DNA from: an uncultured Neisseriaceae bacterium
Lineage (GTDB): Bacteria > Pseudomonadota > Gammaproteobacteria > Burkholderiales > Neisseriaceae
DNA length: 64,000 bases
Direction of reading: 5' to 3'
NCBI GenBank assembly: GCA_945267035.1
Contig: CALYOS010000004.1
Location: 17,394-81,393 of the forward strand
The position numbers and the translations under genes are program-made. Positions 18,012 to 27,315 of the stretch are shown piece by piece. The notes below the pieces were generated by a model, which was not told the origin of the DNA, did no database searches, and was given only the letters and a program-made list of their open reading frames with translations. Positions within the stretch are counted from its first letter, which is position 1, and every line of letters begins with the position of its first letter.

Positions 18012-19259
18012 TTAATTAATATGATGCAGTTTGCTGCTCATGGGCAATTTCAATCTTACTATTGTGCCAAAATTTGGTTTATTTTGGCTTTCAATTTCTA
18101 AACCAAATTGCTCACCAAATAGCAGTTTGAGACGATTTTGAACGTTTTTTATACCGATGCTTTTATCAAAATTTCGTTTGGTTGTATTGGAGAGAATGAA
18201 GGAGATTTTTTCTGGTGAAATTCCATCACCATTATCTGAGACTTCGATAAAAATGGTTTTTCCATCATCATAGGCTTTGATGCCGATATGGCTCTTTACT
18301 TCTCGTGGCTCAACGACATAATTGAAACAATTTTCTACTAAGGGTTGTAAGATTAAAAAGGGACTAGCAATTTCTAAATATTTATCCGGCACGGTGATTT
18401 CATAAGTAAATCGATCTTTCATGCGAATTTGCTGAATAGCCAGATATCTTCTGATGGAACGTACTTCACTACCGATGGTAATTAATGTGTTGTCTCCTTT
18501 TTTAAGTATGTAACGCATCATATCCGAAAAAAGGTAAACCATCTCTTCTGTCTTTTCTGCATTTTCTAAAAAAGCGAGTTTTCCAATAGTATTGAGTACG
18601 TTAAATAAAAAATGAGGGTTGATTTGATAGGTTAATGCTTTATATTCTGCGTCGCGTAAAGCATGTTGTAACTGGGCTAAGTTACGTTGTTCTTCAGCTA
18701 ACTTAATGCTTTTTGCATGTAGTTGTTTTTGCATGTTGTGGATATAACCTTGCTCAGCTATACCATGGGTGACATTGGATAATAAGTTTGCTGCGGCTTC
18801 TAATCGTTCTAAAGAAATTGAGTTGTTTTTTGCGGTGCTTGTAGCTTGGTTAAACGTTTTTTTTTGGGTATTTTGCATGCAACCTATTTCCGGAGTATTG
18901 TGCTCTTTCTCCATCTCAATCTTGCCATGACCTAATAAAAAAACACCTAAATATTGTCCTCTTACTATCAATGGAGCAGCCACTTCGATAAATCCGCAGT
19001 CACATCGAGTGGCTTCTAATTTTTTTAAGCTTTGAATAGTACGTGTATCTGATTTTTTATTTTCGTAACAGTGATGTTTGTATATGTTTCCATGATAAGT
19101 ATGATGATCAAACAAGCCTGAATTATCTGGTTTAATCACCGCTATGCCTTTTTCATCAACAATGACTATATCGATACCCATTGCTTTTCTAAAGTGATTT
19201 TGTAGAGTCTGTAATCTCTCTATATCAATTAACTCGGTTAAATGAAAATGGTAAGTCAT
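18012..19259 (-). CDS. PocR-domain sensor histidine kinase, degenerate Cys set
   Basis: 415 residues, no membrane span. Residues ~1-170 are a PocR ligand-binding domain (LTELIDIERLQTLQNHFRKA, IVIVDEKGIA), a sensor often found with diol and microcompartment operons. A coiled coil (~172-205) and a LytS-type kinase follow: H216 in NPHFLFNVLNTIGKLAF, then ATPase boxes LVENCFNYVVEPRE and VSDNGDGIS. Two of the Cys seen in the paralogue at 21761 (at its 51 and 67) are replaced here. No separate response regulator is adjacent; it may share the one at 20694. Confidence 0.88.
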   Translation of the reverse strand: MTYHFHLTELIDIERLQTLQNHFRKAMGIDIVIVDEKGIAVIKPDNSGLFDHHTYHGNIYKHHCYENKKSDTRTIQSLKKLEATRCDCGFIEVAAPLIVRGQYLGVFLLGHGKIEMEKEHNTPEIGCMQNTQKKTFNQATSTAKNNSISLERLEAAANLLSNVTHGIAEQGYIHNMQKQLHAKSIKLAEEQRNLAQLQHALRDAEYKALTYQINPHFLFNVLNTIGKLAFLENAEKTEEMVYLFSDMMRYILKKGDNTLITIGSEVRSIRRYLAIQQIRMKDRFTYEITVPDKYLEIASPFLILQPLVENCFNYVVEPREVKSHIGIKAYDDGKTIFIEVSDNGDGISPEKISFILSNTTKRNFDKSIGIKNVQNRLKLLFGEQFGLEIESQNKPNFGTIVRLKLPMSSKLHHIN

Positions 19260-19363
19260 GTAAAACCTATAGATTTTGGTATTTCATTATAGACTAGGCA
19301 TGGTTGTTGAATTGTTAAGTAGATTGCTATGCAAAATTGTTGAATGCCTATAACTGAAACTCG

Positions 19364-20506
19364 CTATATTTGTGGAAATTTTTCCAATTGATCTAATTTT
19401 TCCCATGGAAATATATTTCGCCCAAAATGGCCGTAACAAGCTGTCGGAGTGTATATGGGTGATAATAAATTCAAATGGTTAATAATGTGATAAGGGCGTA
19501 AATCAAATATCTCCTGAACTAATGCTTTCATTTTTGTGATCGCAATCTTTTCGGTATTGAATGTATTGAGCATCACGGAAACTGGTTCAGCCACGCCAAT
19601 TGCATAAGCAATCTGGATTTCGCAACGACGCGCTAGCCCAGCTGCAACAATATGTTTGGCTACATAGCGTGCAGCATAGGCCGCACTCCGATCCACTTTT
19701 GAGGGATCTTTGCCCGAAAATGCGCCACCACCATGATGGGCCGCCCCTCCATAGGTATCTATAATTATTTTGCGCCCAGTTAAACCACAATCAGCAGCCG
19801 GCCCACCGACAACAAAACGTCCGGTCGGATTAATCAGATACTGGGTAGAAGGTAAAATCCATCTTTGTGGAATGATGGGTTTAATAATTTCCTCAATAAT
19901 GGCTTCTCTAAGTTGATCAAGTGAGATTGAAGGGTGGTGCTGTGAAGATAAAACAACGGTATCTACCCCTTTTATCTGGTTATTTTCATATAAAAATGTG
20001 ATTTGTGATTTTGCATCCGGCAATAAAAACGGTAATTGCTGATTTTTGCGCAACTGTGCCTGTCTTTCCATCAGGCGATGAGCGTAGGTAATTGCTGCGG
20101 GCATGAATTCTGGGGTTTCATCGGTAGCGTAACCAAACATGATTCCCTGATCACCAGCACCCTGTTCTTCTATTATTGTCTGATCAATTGCACGGGAAAT
20201 ATCCATTGACTGATGACCAAGCATATTGATGACCGCACAGGTATGTCCATCAAAACCGGTTTCTGAATGGTTATATCCGACACGATTGATGGTTTTTCTG
20301 ACCACAGATTCATAATCAACGAGTGCCGTAGTGGTGATTTCTCCGGCTAAGATGACAGCACCAGTCTTGATTAAACATTCGCATGCTACACGCGCTTTGG
20401 AATCTTGGACTAATATGGCGTCTAATATTGCATCAGAAATTTGATCAGCTAATTTATCTGGATGCCCTTCGGAAACAGATTCTGATGTAAAAAGATAGTT
20501 ATGCAT
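19364..20506 (-). CDS. metK: S-adenosylmethionine synthetase in the GRM locus
   Basis: Makes SAM from methionine and ATP. 380 residues with complete signatures: [19 protein letters not shown] at the start, [15 protein letters not shown], and [20 protein letters not shown]. It stands between the two-component genes of the microcompartment locus. SAM is the cofactor of the glycyl-radical activase encoded at 23212, so a dedicated supply is a sensible reading. A general housekeeping metK is probably elsewhere, but it is not in this window, so this could also be the only copy. Confidence 0.94.
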   Translation of the reverse strand: MHNYLFTSESVSEGHPDKLADQISDAILDAILVQDSKARVACECLIKTGAVILAGEITTTALVDYESVVRKTINRVGYNHSETGFDGHTCAVINMLGHQSMDISRAIDQTIIEEQGAGDQGIMFGYATDETPEFMPAAITYAHRLMERQAQLRKNQQLPFLLPDAKSQITFLYENNQIKGVDTVVLSSQHHPSISLDQLREAIIEEIIKPIIPQRWILPSTQYLINPTGRFVVGGPAADCGLTGRKIIIDTYGGAAHHGGGAFSGKDPSKVDRSAAYAARYVAKHIVAAGLARRCEIQIAYAIGVAEPVSVMLNTFNTEKIAITKMKALVQEIFDLRPYHIINHLNLLSPIYTPTACYGHFGRNIFPWEKLDQLEKFPQI

Positions 20507-20693
20507 CTTTTATCATTCCTGACTTTATCAATTTCTTCGCTTCATGCTAATCTTTGTTCCGCAAAATATCTTTACAACTATCTATACTTTTTTGTTCCTG
20601 CTGGTGGGCGTTGGGCAAATAAATACTAGTTAGTCTTAAAGTGATATGCTTTCGCAGATGCTATGCTCAATGAAATTTTTGGTGTGTATTTAT

Positions 20694-21743
20694 TCAAGAG
20701 GAAAGACAGCATTCAACATTTTTATTTTCCTGACGGCGATATTCTGACGGTGATAGTCCTGTTTCTTTTTTAAATAGTCGGCAAAAATAGTTAGCATCAT
20801 TATAAGCAAGCTCTAATGCGATGGTATTGATTTGCAAATCACTAAAACGTAAAAGTTGCTGGGCGAGGATTATTTTACGTTTGGAAATATATTCTGAAAA
20901 ACCCATACCAAATTCTTTTTTGAACAATCGACTTAAATAACAAGAGCTGATGTAGGCTTTTTCGGCAACTTTATCCAAAGAAATATCTTTTAAAATATTT
21001 TGTTCGATGAAATGTTGAGCACGTTGAATTGGGGTTAATTTTTTGCCGGATGCTTTATACGCCATATCAAAAATACGGTGACTGATATCCAGCATCATTG
21101 ACAGTACTTTGTAGTAGTTACTTTTATCAAGTTGGGTATTATTTAGATATGATTCGTATTCATGTATTTGTTCGATATCCCACCCTTTAGCTTTGATTAT
21201 TTGCTGCAGCAGATCGATTAAATTAAATATTTCCTGATTATTTTCAGCGATTATTTGATCATACTGTAGGGATAAACTTTCAATAATTTGATTATTCCAT
21301 TCAATATACTGAAATTTATCCAGATATTGATTGAATGTTGCTTTTTGCTGTCTGATTTCATGACTTTTTTGCTCATTAAATTCTAAGCAGTTTTTGATTG
21401 TATTGATGAGAACTTGTGGCTTAATTGGTTTGAGCAGGTAGTCATCTACCTTCAATCCGAACATATGCCGAGCTACATCAATATCATCATTGGCAGTGGT
21501 TACAATCACTTTGGTTTCGTGGGATTTTCCGCGTAAATAGCGAATCACTTCCAAACCATTTGGTAACGGAATATTGATGTCAACCAATATTAGGTCGATA
21601 TGATTAAGTTGATCAATGAGTTCAATAGCTTCTGAACCTTTACTCGCCTCAAATACTTTGATGCTGTCAAACCCCTTATTAATGATTTTCTTTAATGCCG
21701 CTAACTCGATTAATTCATCTTCGACTAATAGTATTTTATACAT
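20694..21743 (-). CDS. AraC-type response regulator
   Basis: 349 residues. The N-terminal receiver has D8/D9 (LLVEDELIE), phospho-acceptor D55 in LILVDINIPLPNG and the Lys in DDYLLKPIKP. A helical middle (~125-230) leads to an AraC double HTH (~240-345: DISLDKVAEKAYISSCYLSR, LFKKETGLSPSEYRRQ). It begins 17 bases after the PocR kinase at 21761, forming an obvious sensor-regulator pair, and most likely activates the microcompartment genes in response to the substrate. Confidence 0.92.
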   Translation of the reverse strand: MYKILLVEDELIELAALKKIINKGFDSIKVFEASKGSEAIELIDQLNHIDLILVDINIPLPNGLEVIRYLRGKSHETKVIVTTANDDIDVARHMFGLKVDDYLLKPIKPQVLINTIKNCLEFNEQKSHEIRQQKATFNQYLDKFQYIEWNNQIIESLSLQYDQIIAENNQEIFNLIDLLQQIIKAKGWDIEQIHEYESYLNNTQLDKSNYYKVLSMMLDISHRIFDMAYKASGKKLTPIQRAQHFIEQNILKDISLDKVAEKAYISSCYLSRLFKKEFGMGFSEYISKRKIILAQQLLRFSDLQINTIALELAYNDANYFCRLFKKETGLSPSEYRRQENKNVECCLSS

Positions 21744-21760
21744 ATTAAAATTCTCTAGTT

Positions 21761-22999
21761 TTATGCTGTTTTTTTGTTTATAGGAAATCTTAATCGTACT
21801 GTTGTTCCCATGTTGGGTTTAAATGGACTTTTTATTTCTAAACCATAGCGTTGACCAAATAGATGTCTTAGTCTATTTTGAATATTCTTGATTCCAATAC
21901 TGTTTTGTTTATCTCCCTTTGTATCATCAGATAATATTTCATTTATTTGCTCAGCAGCGATGCCATCACCGTTATCGATAACTTCAAGTAATACATCCTC
22001 TCCATCATCATAGGCCTTTAAGGTTATATGTGTTTTTTCTTCCTTAGGTTCAATGACATATTTGAAACAATTTTCTACTAATGGCTGTAAAACTAAAAAT
22101 GGGCTGGTGACACTCAGATATTTATTAGGAATATCAATTTGGTAACTAAATCGATCTTTCAAGCGTATTTGTTGTATAGCTAGATAACTTTTTACCGCAT
22201 TAACTTCACTACCAATTGTTATTAATTTATGATCGGTTTTTTTTAGAATGTAGCGCATCATATCGGAAAAATAGTAGACCATGTTTTCAGTTTGCTGCGC
22301 ATTTTCTAATAAGGCCAAGCGACCAATGGTATTTAAAACATTGAACAAAAAATGTGGATTGAATTGATAAGAAAGAACTTTATATTCAGCATCACACAGT
22401 GCGCGTTCTAAGTCTGCACGGTTGCGTTGTTCTTCTGCCAGTTTAATGCTTTTTGCATTTAATTCTTTTTGGATTTTATTGGCATAGGCTTGTTCGGCTA
22501 AGAACAGGGTGATATCTAATACGGTATAAGCTGCGGCTTCGAATTTATCATAGGGAATATAATTGGCCTGTTGATGAGCCTTGATGAGTTGCTTATTTTT
22601 CTTCCACTCTAAAGAACGATCTAATATGTAGGGAATTTTTTGTTCTTTTTCAGGCTCTACTCTCACCTGCCCTGAAATAAAAGCCCCCAGATACTGTTCA
22701 TTAACAATGATCGGTACGGCAAATTCAACAAAATCACAACAGCAACGGTAAACGACTGGTTTATTGGCAGACATGGCTGCGCGACCACCAGCGTTATCAC
22801 ACTGAAAACACCGGTATTGTTGCAATACGCTTGCTCGAGATAGTTTACAAAACTTAGAAAACCCACTAGGTTTGGTTATCGGAACCCCTTTTTCATCTAC
22901 GATGACAATTGCCACGCCAATGGATTTACTGAAGTTTTCTTGCAATGTTTGTAATTGCTTTAGTTCTATTAGTTCCGTTAATCGGAATGTATAACTCAT
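21761..22999 (-). CDS. PocR-domain sensor histidine kinase, intact Cys set
   Basis: 412 residues from the ATG at 22999, which has GGAGTG six bases upstream and matches the start of its paralogue at 18012; an in-frame ATG at 23011 is less likely. It has a PocR domain (LTELIELKQLQTLQENFSKS) with Cys at 51, 64, 67 and 86-88, a possible metal or cluster site, then a LytS-type kinase with H216 in NPHFLFNVLNTIGRLALL and the ATPase boxes LVENCFKYVIEPKE and VIDNGDGIA. Cytoplasmic. It pairs with the downstream AraC-type regulator. Confidence 0.9.
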   Translation of the reverse strand: MSYTFRLTELIELKQLQTLQENFSKSIGVAIVIVDEKGVPITKPSGFSKFCKLSRASVLQQYRCFQCDNAGGRAAMSANKPVVYRCCCDFVEFAVPIIVNEQYLGAFISGQVRVEPEKEQKIPYILDRSLEWKKNKQLIKAHQQANYIPYDKFEAAAYTVLDITLFLAEQAYANKIQKELNAKSIKLAEEQRNRADLERALCDAEYKVLSYQFNPHFLFNVLNTIGRLALLENAQQTENMVYYFSDMMRYILKKTDHKLITIGSEVNAVKSYLAIQQIRLKDRFSYQIDIPNKYLSVTSPFLVLQPLVENCFKYVIEPKEEKTHITLKAYDDGEDVLLEVIDNGDGIAAEQINEILSDDTKGDKQNSIGIKNIQNRLRHLFGQRYGLEIKSPFKPNMGTTVRLRFPINKKTA

Positions 23000-23211
23000 T
23001 AAACACTCCATTTACTCCGATTTTTATGCGTTTTAAAGCTGGCATAATGACGGTGAACATAAAATAGTTAATTGAAAATTACAATATATATCAATAATTT
23101 TCAATGCTGTTTTGTGGGGAACTTAATCTAGAACATTATTTCATTCATTATTTTTGTCTTTTTTCAACTTTTTTTGCATAATTAAAGGTTTAATGCTTTT
23201 ATTTTCGCTTT

Positions 23212-24129
23212 TCACCCGCCAATCTGGCATGCTATGTCAAATTTTTCGATTTCCTGCTTTAAAAGATTAATTTTATCTTTAGGTAATTCTTTTACACCAT
23301 GAAGTGGATAAATGCGTCCAAGTAGGTTGTATTTATTTTCGCCAAAATTATGGTAGGGTAATAAATGGATTTCATTAATATTTTTCATCAATTTGGTGAA
23401 TTCAGCGATTTCTCTAATGGCTTCAATATTATCGTTAACATTGGGTATCACTGGAATTCTGACTATGGTTTTAGTCAGGTTTGAAATACGAATGAGGTTT
23501 TCCAGAATGATTTGATTATCAACACCAGTCACTTTTTTATGTATTGAAGGGTCGATGATTTTAATGTCTGTTAAGGCCAAATCGACAAAGGGCATGACCG
23601 ATTCTATTATTTCTTTGGTCGTCATGCCGGTGGTTTCTATAGCCGTATGCCATCCCCTTTCTTTACAAGCTCGTAATAATTCTCGAGTGAATTTGGGTTG
23701 GGATAATGACTCGCCACCTGAGAGAGTTATGCCACCATCGGAGCGTCGATATATATTCTCATCTTTTTGTAATTCATGAATAACTTCCCATACGGTCATT
23801 TTCTTGCCCTTTAAAACTAAGGCATTAGTAGGACAAACTTCTGCACAGGCGCCACACGCCACGCAACGATCGCGATCGACCATATAGGGATTTTCTTTGG
23901 ACAATGCTCCATACCGACAGGCTTCAAAACACTTACCACAGTGAATACAATTGCTTTTTTGATACATGATTTCAGGTTGTGGTTTTTGTGATTCTGGATT
24001 GCTGCACCATTTGCATGCTAATGGACATCCTTTCAGAAATGGAATGGTGCGGATACCAGGTCCATCATGCAATGAATAGCGTTGAATATTGAATACTGTG
24101 CCTTCAAGATCATATTCTATTTTTTCCAT
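23212..24129 (-). CDS. Glycyl radical enzyme activating protein
   Basis: Radical SAM enzyme that installs the glycyl radical on the dehydratase encoded upstream. 305 residues; the cluster motif C35-x3-C39-x2-C42 (GCPLACKWCS) follows HDGPGIRTIPFLKG. Two ferredoxin-type clusters come next: C61-C64-C67-C71 and C89-C92-C95-C99. ITLSGGESLSQ is the SAM-contacting GGE motif. It is 289 bases downstream of the radical enzyme; two hairpins lie between them. Confidence 0.95.
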   Translation of the reverse strand: MEKIEYDLEGTVFNIQRYSLHDGPGIRTIPFLKGCPLACKWCSNPESQKPQPEIMYQKSNCIHCGKCFEACRYGALSKENPYMVDRDRCVACGACAEVCPTNALVLKGKKMTVWEVIHELQKDENIYRRSDGGITLSGGESLSQPKFTRELLRACKERGWHTAIETTGMTTKEIIESVMPFVDLALTDIKIIDPSIHKKVTGVDNQIILENLIRISNLTKTIVRIPVIPNVNDNIEAIREIAEFTKLMKNINEIHLLPYHNFGENKYNLLGRIYPLHGVKELPKDKINLLKQEIEKFDIACQIGG

Positions 24130-24318
24130 TTTTTTCTTTTCTTAGTTGATGGTTGGTGAATTTTTATTTTTATGTTTTATTTATCATCTGTTAGCAGATA
24201 TGAATGATATTTGCTTAATCCCGACAAAGACCTGCATATGGTTATAGATGATGGAAAATAGAAATTTTTAGCAGTTAGTTGCACATTACTTTGGTCGCGA
24301 TGTTAATCGCGAGTGTTT

Positions 24319-24402
24319 AAGTAAGGGATTTAGGATAAGTACTAAATCCCTTACTTTATTTATATACCCATTTGGTTATGCTTGTTTGGTAACATGGGTA
24401 TA
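24319..24402. promoter_or_regulatory. Two intergenic hairpins between dehydratase and activase
   Basis: A perfect 14-bp stem (AAGTAAGGGATTTA at 24319-24332 with its complement at 24343-24356) and a second 9-bp stem (TATACCCAT at 24363-24371, ATGGGTATA at 24394-24402) lie just past the dehydratase stop. There is no T-run on the minus side of the first. They may cap the very abundant dehydratase mRNA or cause partial termination, so that less activase is made. Confidence 0.6.
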
Positions 24403-24418
24403 TGCTTGCCCGCGTTAA

Positions 24419-26968
24419 TCAAAATTTTTGTTCGGTTCGACTAATAATATCGTCCTGAACTTCTTTGGCTAATACGACGAACTGCGCACTATAACCAGCC
24501 ACTCGCACAACTAAATCGCGGTATTGATCTGGATTTTGCTGAGCTTTAAGCAAGGTATCTCGGTTGATGACATTGAATTGCATATGCATCCCTTTGCGAT
24601 CAAAGTAACCTCTAATCATGCCACTGAAATTCTTTAATCCGCTGTCACCTGCTAATGATGATGGTAGGAATTTTTGGTTATAGAGGGTTCCGTTGGAGGC
24701 AATAAAATGATCTAGTTTGGCCACAGAATTTGCCGCTGCGGTTGGACCAAGGGTATCTTTACCCTGTCGAGGTGAAACACCATCTGCTAAGGGTTCTTTC
24801 GCCAAACGCCCATCCGGTAATGCATTGACATCTTTACCAAACAAGACATTCGCAGATACCGGATAAATGCCAGCCTGGAACTGACCACCGCGAGGATTGG
24901 TGTATTTTTCTACTTCTTTACAATAAATCAATGCACAATGGCGGGCAACTAAATCAACGGCGTCTATGTCATTACCAAAGCAAGGTGTGCTGGCTAACAG
25001 GCGCCGGATTTCTTCATAGTGTTGGTTGCTACTGTTGGTGTCAGCACTCTGTGTCGATATTTGACGATAGACTTCTGTTTTAATAGCCTCAGGATCTAAA
25101 GTTCTATTTTTATTAATAATCCCTTTGACGATATCGTATATTTGCTGTTCGTTAAGTGATGTATCAACGTCTACTTTGCCATTGGCCAAATGTGCTCCAA
25201 CTGGATAACCGAAATTTGCCTGAAGGGCTTCTTTTAGTTCAGCCAAGGAAATTTTACCATCTTCAAATACCTGTTTTTGAATGGCATAGACTGAATCACC
25301 GGTATCTGCGACCCCAAATGCCTGTGGTCCGGTAAAGTTATAGATCGCACCACCTTCTTGCAGTGATTTACCGCGACCGATACAGTCATCTACCATGGCT
25401 GATAAGAATGGCAGTGGGCAGCGTTCTGCATGGGCGATATCCACGCTGTTACATGCTTCTGCCAAATTGCGCACAAAGAATTGTATTTGCGTTTCAAAAG
25501 CTCGATATAGGTCATCAATGCTACGAAATGTGGTCATATCTCCAGTAACTGGACCTAACTGACGTCCATTTACCTGACCGTTGTTTAGGGTGATATCAAG
25601 TACTTTGGCTACGTTGAAGAATGCTGCATCATGCCATCCTTCTGTACGATGTGGTGCTTGAGGTTCTACACAACCAATAATGCAGTAATCCCGTGCATCT
25701 CTGAGAGACACGCCTCGATTCTGTAATGCCGGAATAATCACTTCGTCGTTATACATGGCCGGCACGCCCAAACCTAAACGCACGACCTCACACGCTCGGT
25801 ATAAAAATTCATCTGGTGTTCCTTGCCATACACGTATGGAGAATGAAGGCTGTGGCAAGCGGACATGTGCGGTAGCTTGCATACACATATAGCTCATGTC
25901 ATTAGTTGCATCCAAACCTTCTTCGGTTTGACCACCAACACAAAGATTTTGAAATACTGCATAGCCAGCAAAAGCCTGAGCCGAAATCTCATCGCGGGTT
26001 TTGTTGACATCATTGAGTTTGATCCAGCAACAATCAACCAGTTCTTGTGCAAATTCTGCACTAATGCTTTTATCGGCTTGATAGTATGGATACATATACT
26101 GGTCAAAACGTCCAGGAGAGATTGAATGTCCACTAGATTCGATTTGCAACATGCAATGAACGAACCAGAAGGTCTGACATGCTTCCCAAAAATTTGTTGC
26201 TCCACGTTCGGGCACTCTTTGACAGTTTTGTGCTATTTGTAATAATTCAGCTTTACGTTGCGGATTGGTTTCGCGTTGTGCCAATTCGTTGGCTTTATCT
26301 GCATAGCGATGAGCAAAATTAATTGCAGCTTTGTAGGTGATCACGACTGCATTGTAAAACTGTTCTTTTTTAATAAATCCTGGATCCATACGATCCAATT
26401 TTGCTAATGCATCGTTGACTTCTTCGATGATGCCACTAAATCCTATGCGTAAAATTTTGCCGTAATCTACGCTGACATGACCTACACCACCAAAAAAATA
26501 GTTGCCGACGGTAAATACGCCATTAGCAATACAGTCGCGAGTTTGTTGCGACATATAGGAATTTGCTAAATCACTGGTTGTTTTTCCTGGCCAATATTGG
26601 AATGCTTCGTGTAATTCTTGTGCGGTTTGCTTAGGGATGATAAATGGATCGGCAATGCGATGTTCCATCGTATCAAATTCTTTTTCTACCCATTCAAAAG
26701 AAAATTCTGGGCAGATTTCTGTTGAACGAGGATTTTTCGTAATCGCGCCGACGATGAGTTCATCATCACGTATGGTTACTGGTAAATTATTGAATAATTT
26801 TTCGGCAACTTTTGCCCGACGGATAATGGCAGGTAAACCCTCTGTTTCCTTATAAGCTTGCGTGGCCAATACGGCACGTTCTGACTCAACGTAGGGTTTT
26901 GCATTAATGATGGTATTTTTTAATCTAACAACGCGATCGGTTGGATTAGTGAACCCTTTCTCAATCAT
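24419..26968 (-). CDS. Glycyl radical diol/polyol dehydratase (GRM signature enzyme)
   Basis: Radical enzyme of the pyruvate formate-lyase fold, 849 residues. Catalytic C433 and E435 lie in IGCVEPQ; the radical G825 lies in VRVAGYSAQF near the C terminus. H164, H281, S282 and D447 occupy the substrate positions I recall from glycerol dehydratase, with the same numbering, while the Thr/Tyr pair typical of choline lyase CutC is His446/Phe450 here. This favours 1,2-propanediol or glycerol dehydration. Compared with those enzymes there are about 60 extra residues between Cys and Gly (around 600-660). No long N-terminal targeting extension is present. Its activase is downstream. Confidence 0.93.
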   Translation of the reverse strand: MIEKGFTNPTDRVVRLKNTIINAKPYVESERAVLATQAYKETEGLPAIIRRAKVAEKLFNNLPVTIRDDELIVGAITKNPRSTEICPEFSFEWVEKEFDTMEHRIADPFIIPKQTAQELHEAFQYWPGKTTSDLANSYMSQQTRDCIANGVFTVGNYFFGGVGHVSVDYGKILRIGFSGIIEEVNDALAKLDRMDPGFIKKEQFYNAVVITYKAAINFAHRYADKANELAQRETNPQRKAELLQIAQNCQRVPERGATNFWEACQTFWFVHCMLQIESSGHSISPGRFDQYMYPYYQADKSISAEFAQELVDCCWIKLNDVNKTRDEISAQAFAGYAVFQNLCVGGQTEEGLDATNDMSYMCMQATAHVRLPQPSFSIRVWQGTPDEFLYRACEVVRLGLGVPAMYNDEVIIPALQNRGVSLRDARDYCIIGCVEPQAPHRTEGWHDAAFFNVAKVLDITLNNGQVNGRQLGPVTGDMTTFRSIDDLYRAFETQIQFFVRNLAEACNSVDIAHAERCPLPFLSAMVDDCIGRGKSLQEGGAIYNFTGPQAFGVADTGDSVYAIQKQVFEDGKISLAELKEALQANFGYPVGAHLANGKVDVDTSLNEQQIYDIVKGIINKNRTLDPEAIKTEVYRQISTQSADTNSSNQHYEEIRRLLASTPCFGNDIDAVDLVARHCALIYCKEVEKYTNPRGGQFQAGIYPVSANVLFGKDVNALPDGRLAKEPLADGVSPRQGKDTLGPTAAANSVAKLDHFIASNGTLYNQKFLPSSLAGDSGLKNFSGMIRGYFDRKGMHMQFNVINRDTLLKAQQNPDQYRDLVVRVAGYSAQFVVLAKEVQDDIISRTEQKF

Positions 26969-27315
26969 CTTTTTTACTCCTGTATAATTTTATTACCATG
27001 TCAATTGAATAAATCTTTTAATATGCCAAATAGTTAGTTTATCTACGTGATTAGTGATTAAATTGGCTGATAACGCTGGTTAAGCTTTTCACGTTGCCAC
27101 AGTTATGATGGCTCGAATAACTGTTGGCTAATTAGCAGCGTTTCGTTCTATGTCTGATCACATGCTCAATCCTGGATAGCCATTTTGATTTGTTCTCCCT
27201 TGGTTTATTTGTCAACAAGATATTTATTTTCAGTATCCGTTTTTGGGTGTTTGATTAAGAAACAGGACTGCATATTTATTTAATCAACACGGGTAATGCG
27301 CTATATTTTTTTGCT
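26969..27315. promoter_or_regulatory. 347-bp structured spacer upstream of the dehydratase
   Basis: No gene fits here. Nested inverted repeats are visible: AACGCTG (27072-27078) with CAGCGTT (27136-27142), enclosing CAGTTAT (27100-27106) with ATAACTG (27117-27123). The dehydratase therefore probably has its own promoter or a processed leader inside an otherwise compact operon. No riboswitch class was recognised. Confidence 0.5.

Noticed and set aside
19364..20506. SAM riboswitch or other methionine control before metK
   Set aside because: The 187-base upstream spacer shows no conserved SAM-binding fold that I recognise.
24419..26968. Choline TMA-lyase (cutC) as the name of the radical enzyme
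   Set aside because: The positions expected to be Thr and Tyr in CutC are His446 and Phe450, and the diol-binding His/Ser/Asp set is present instead.
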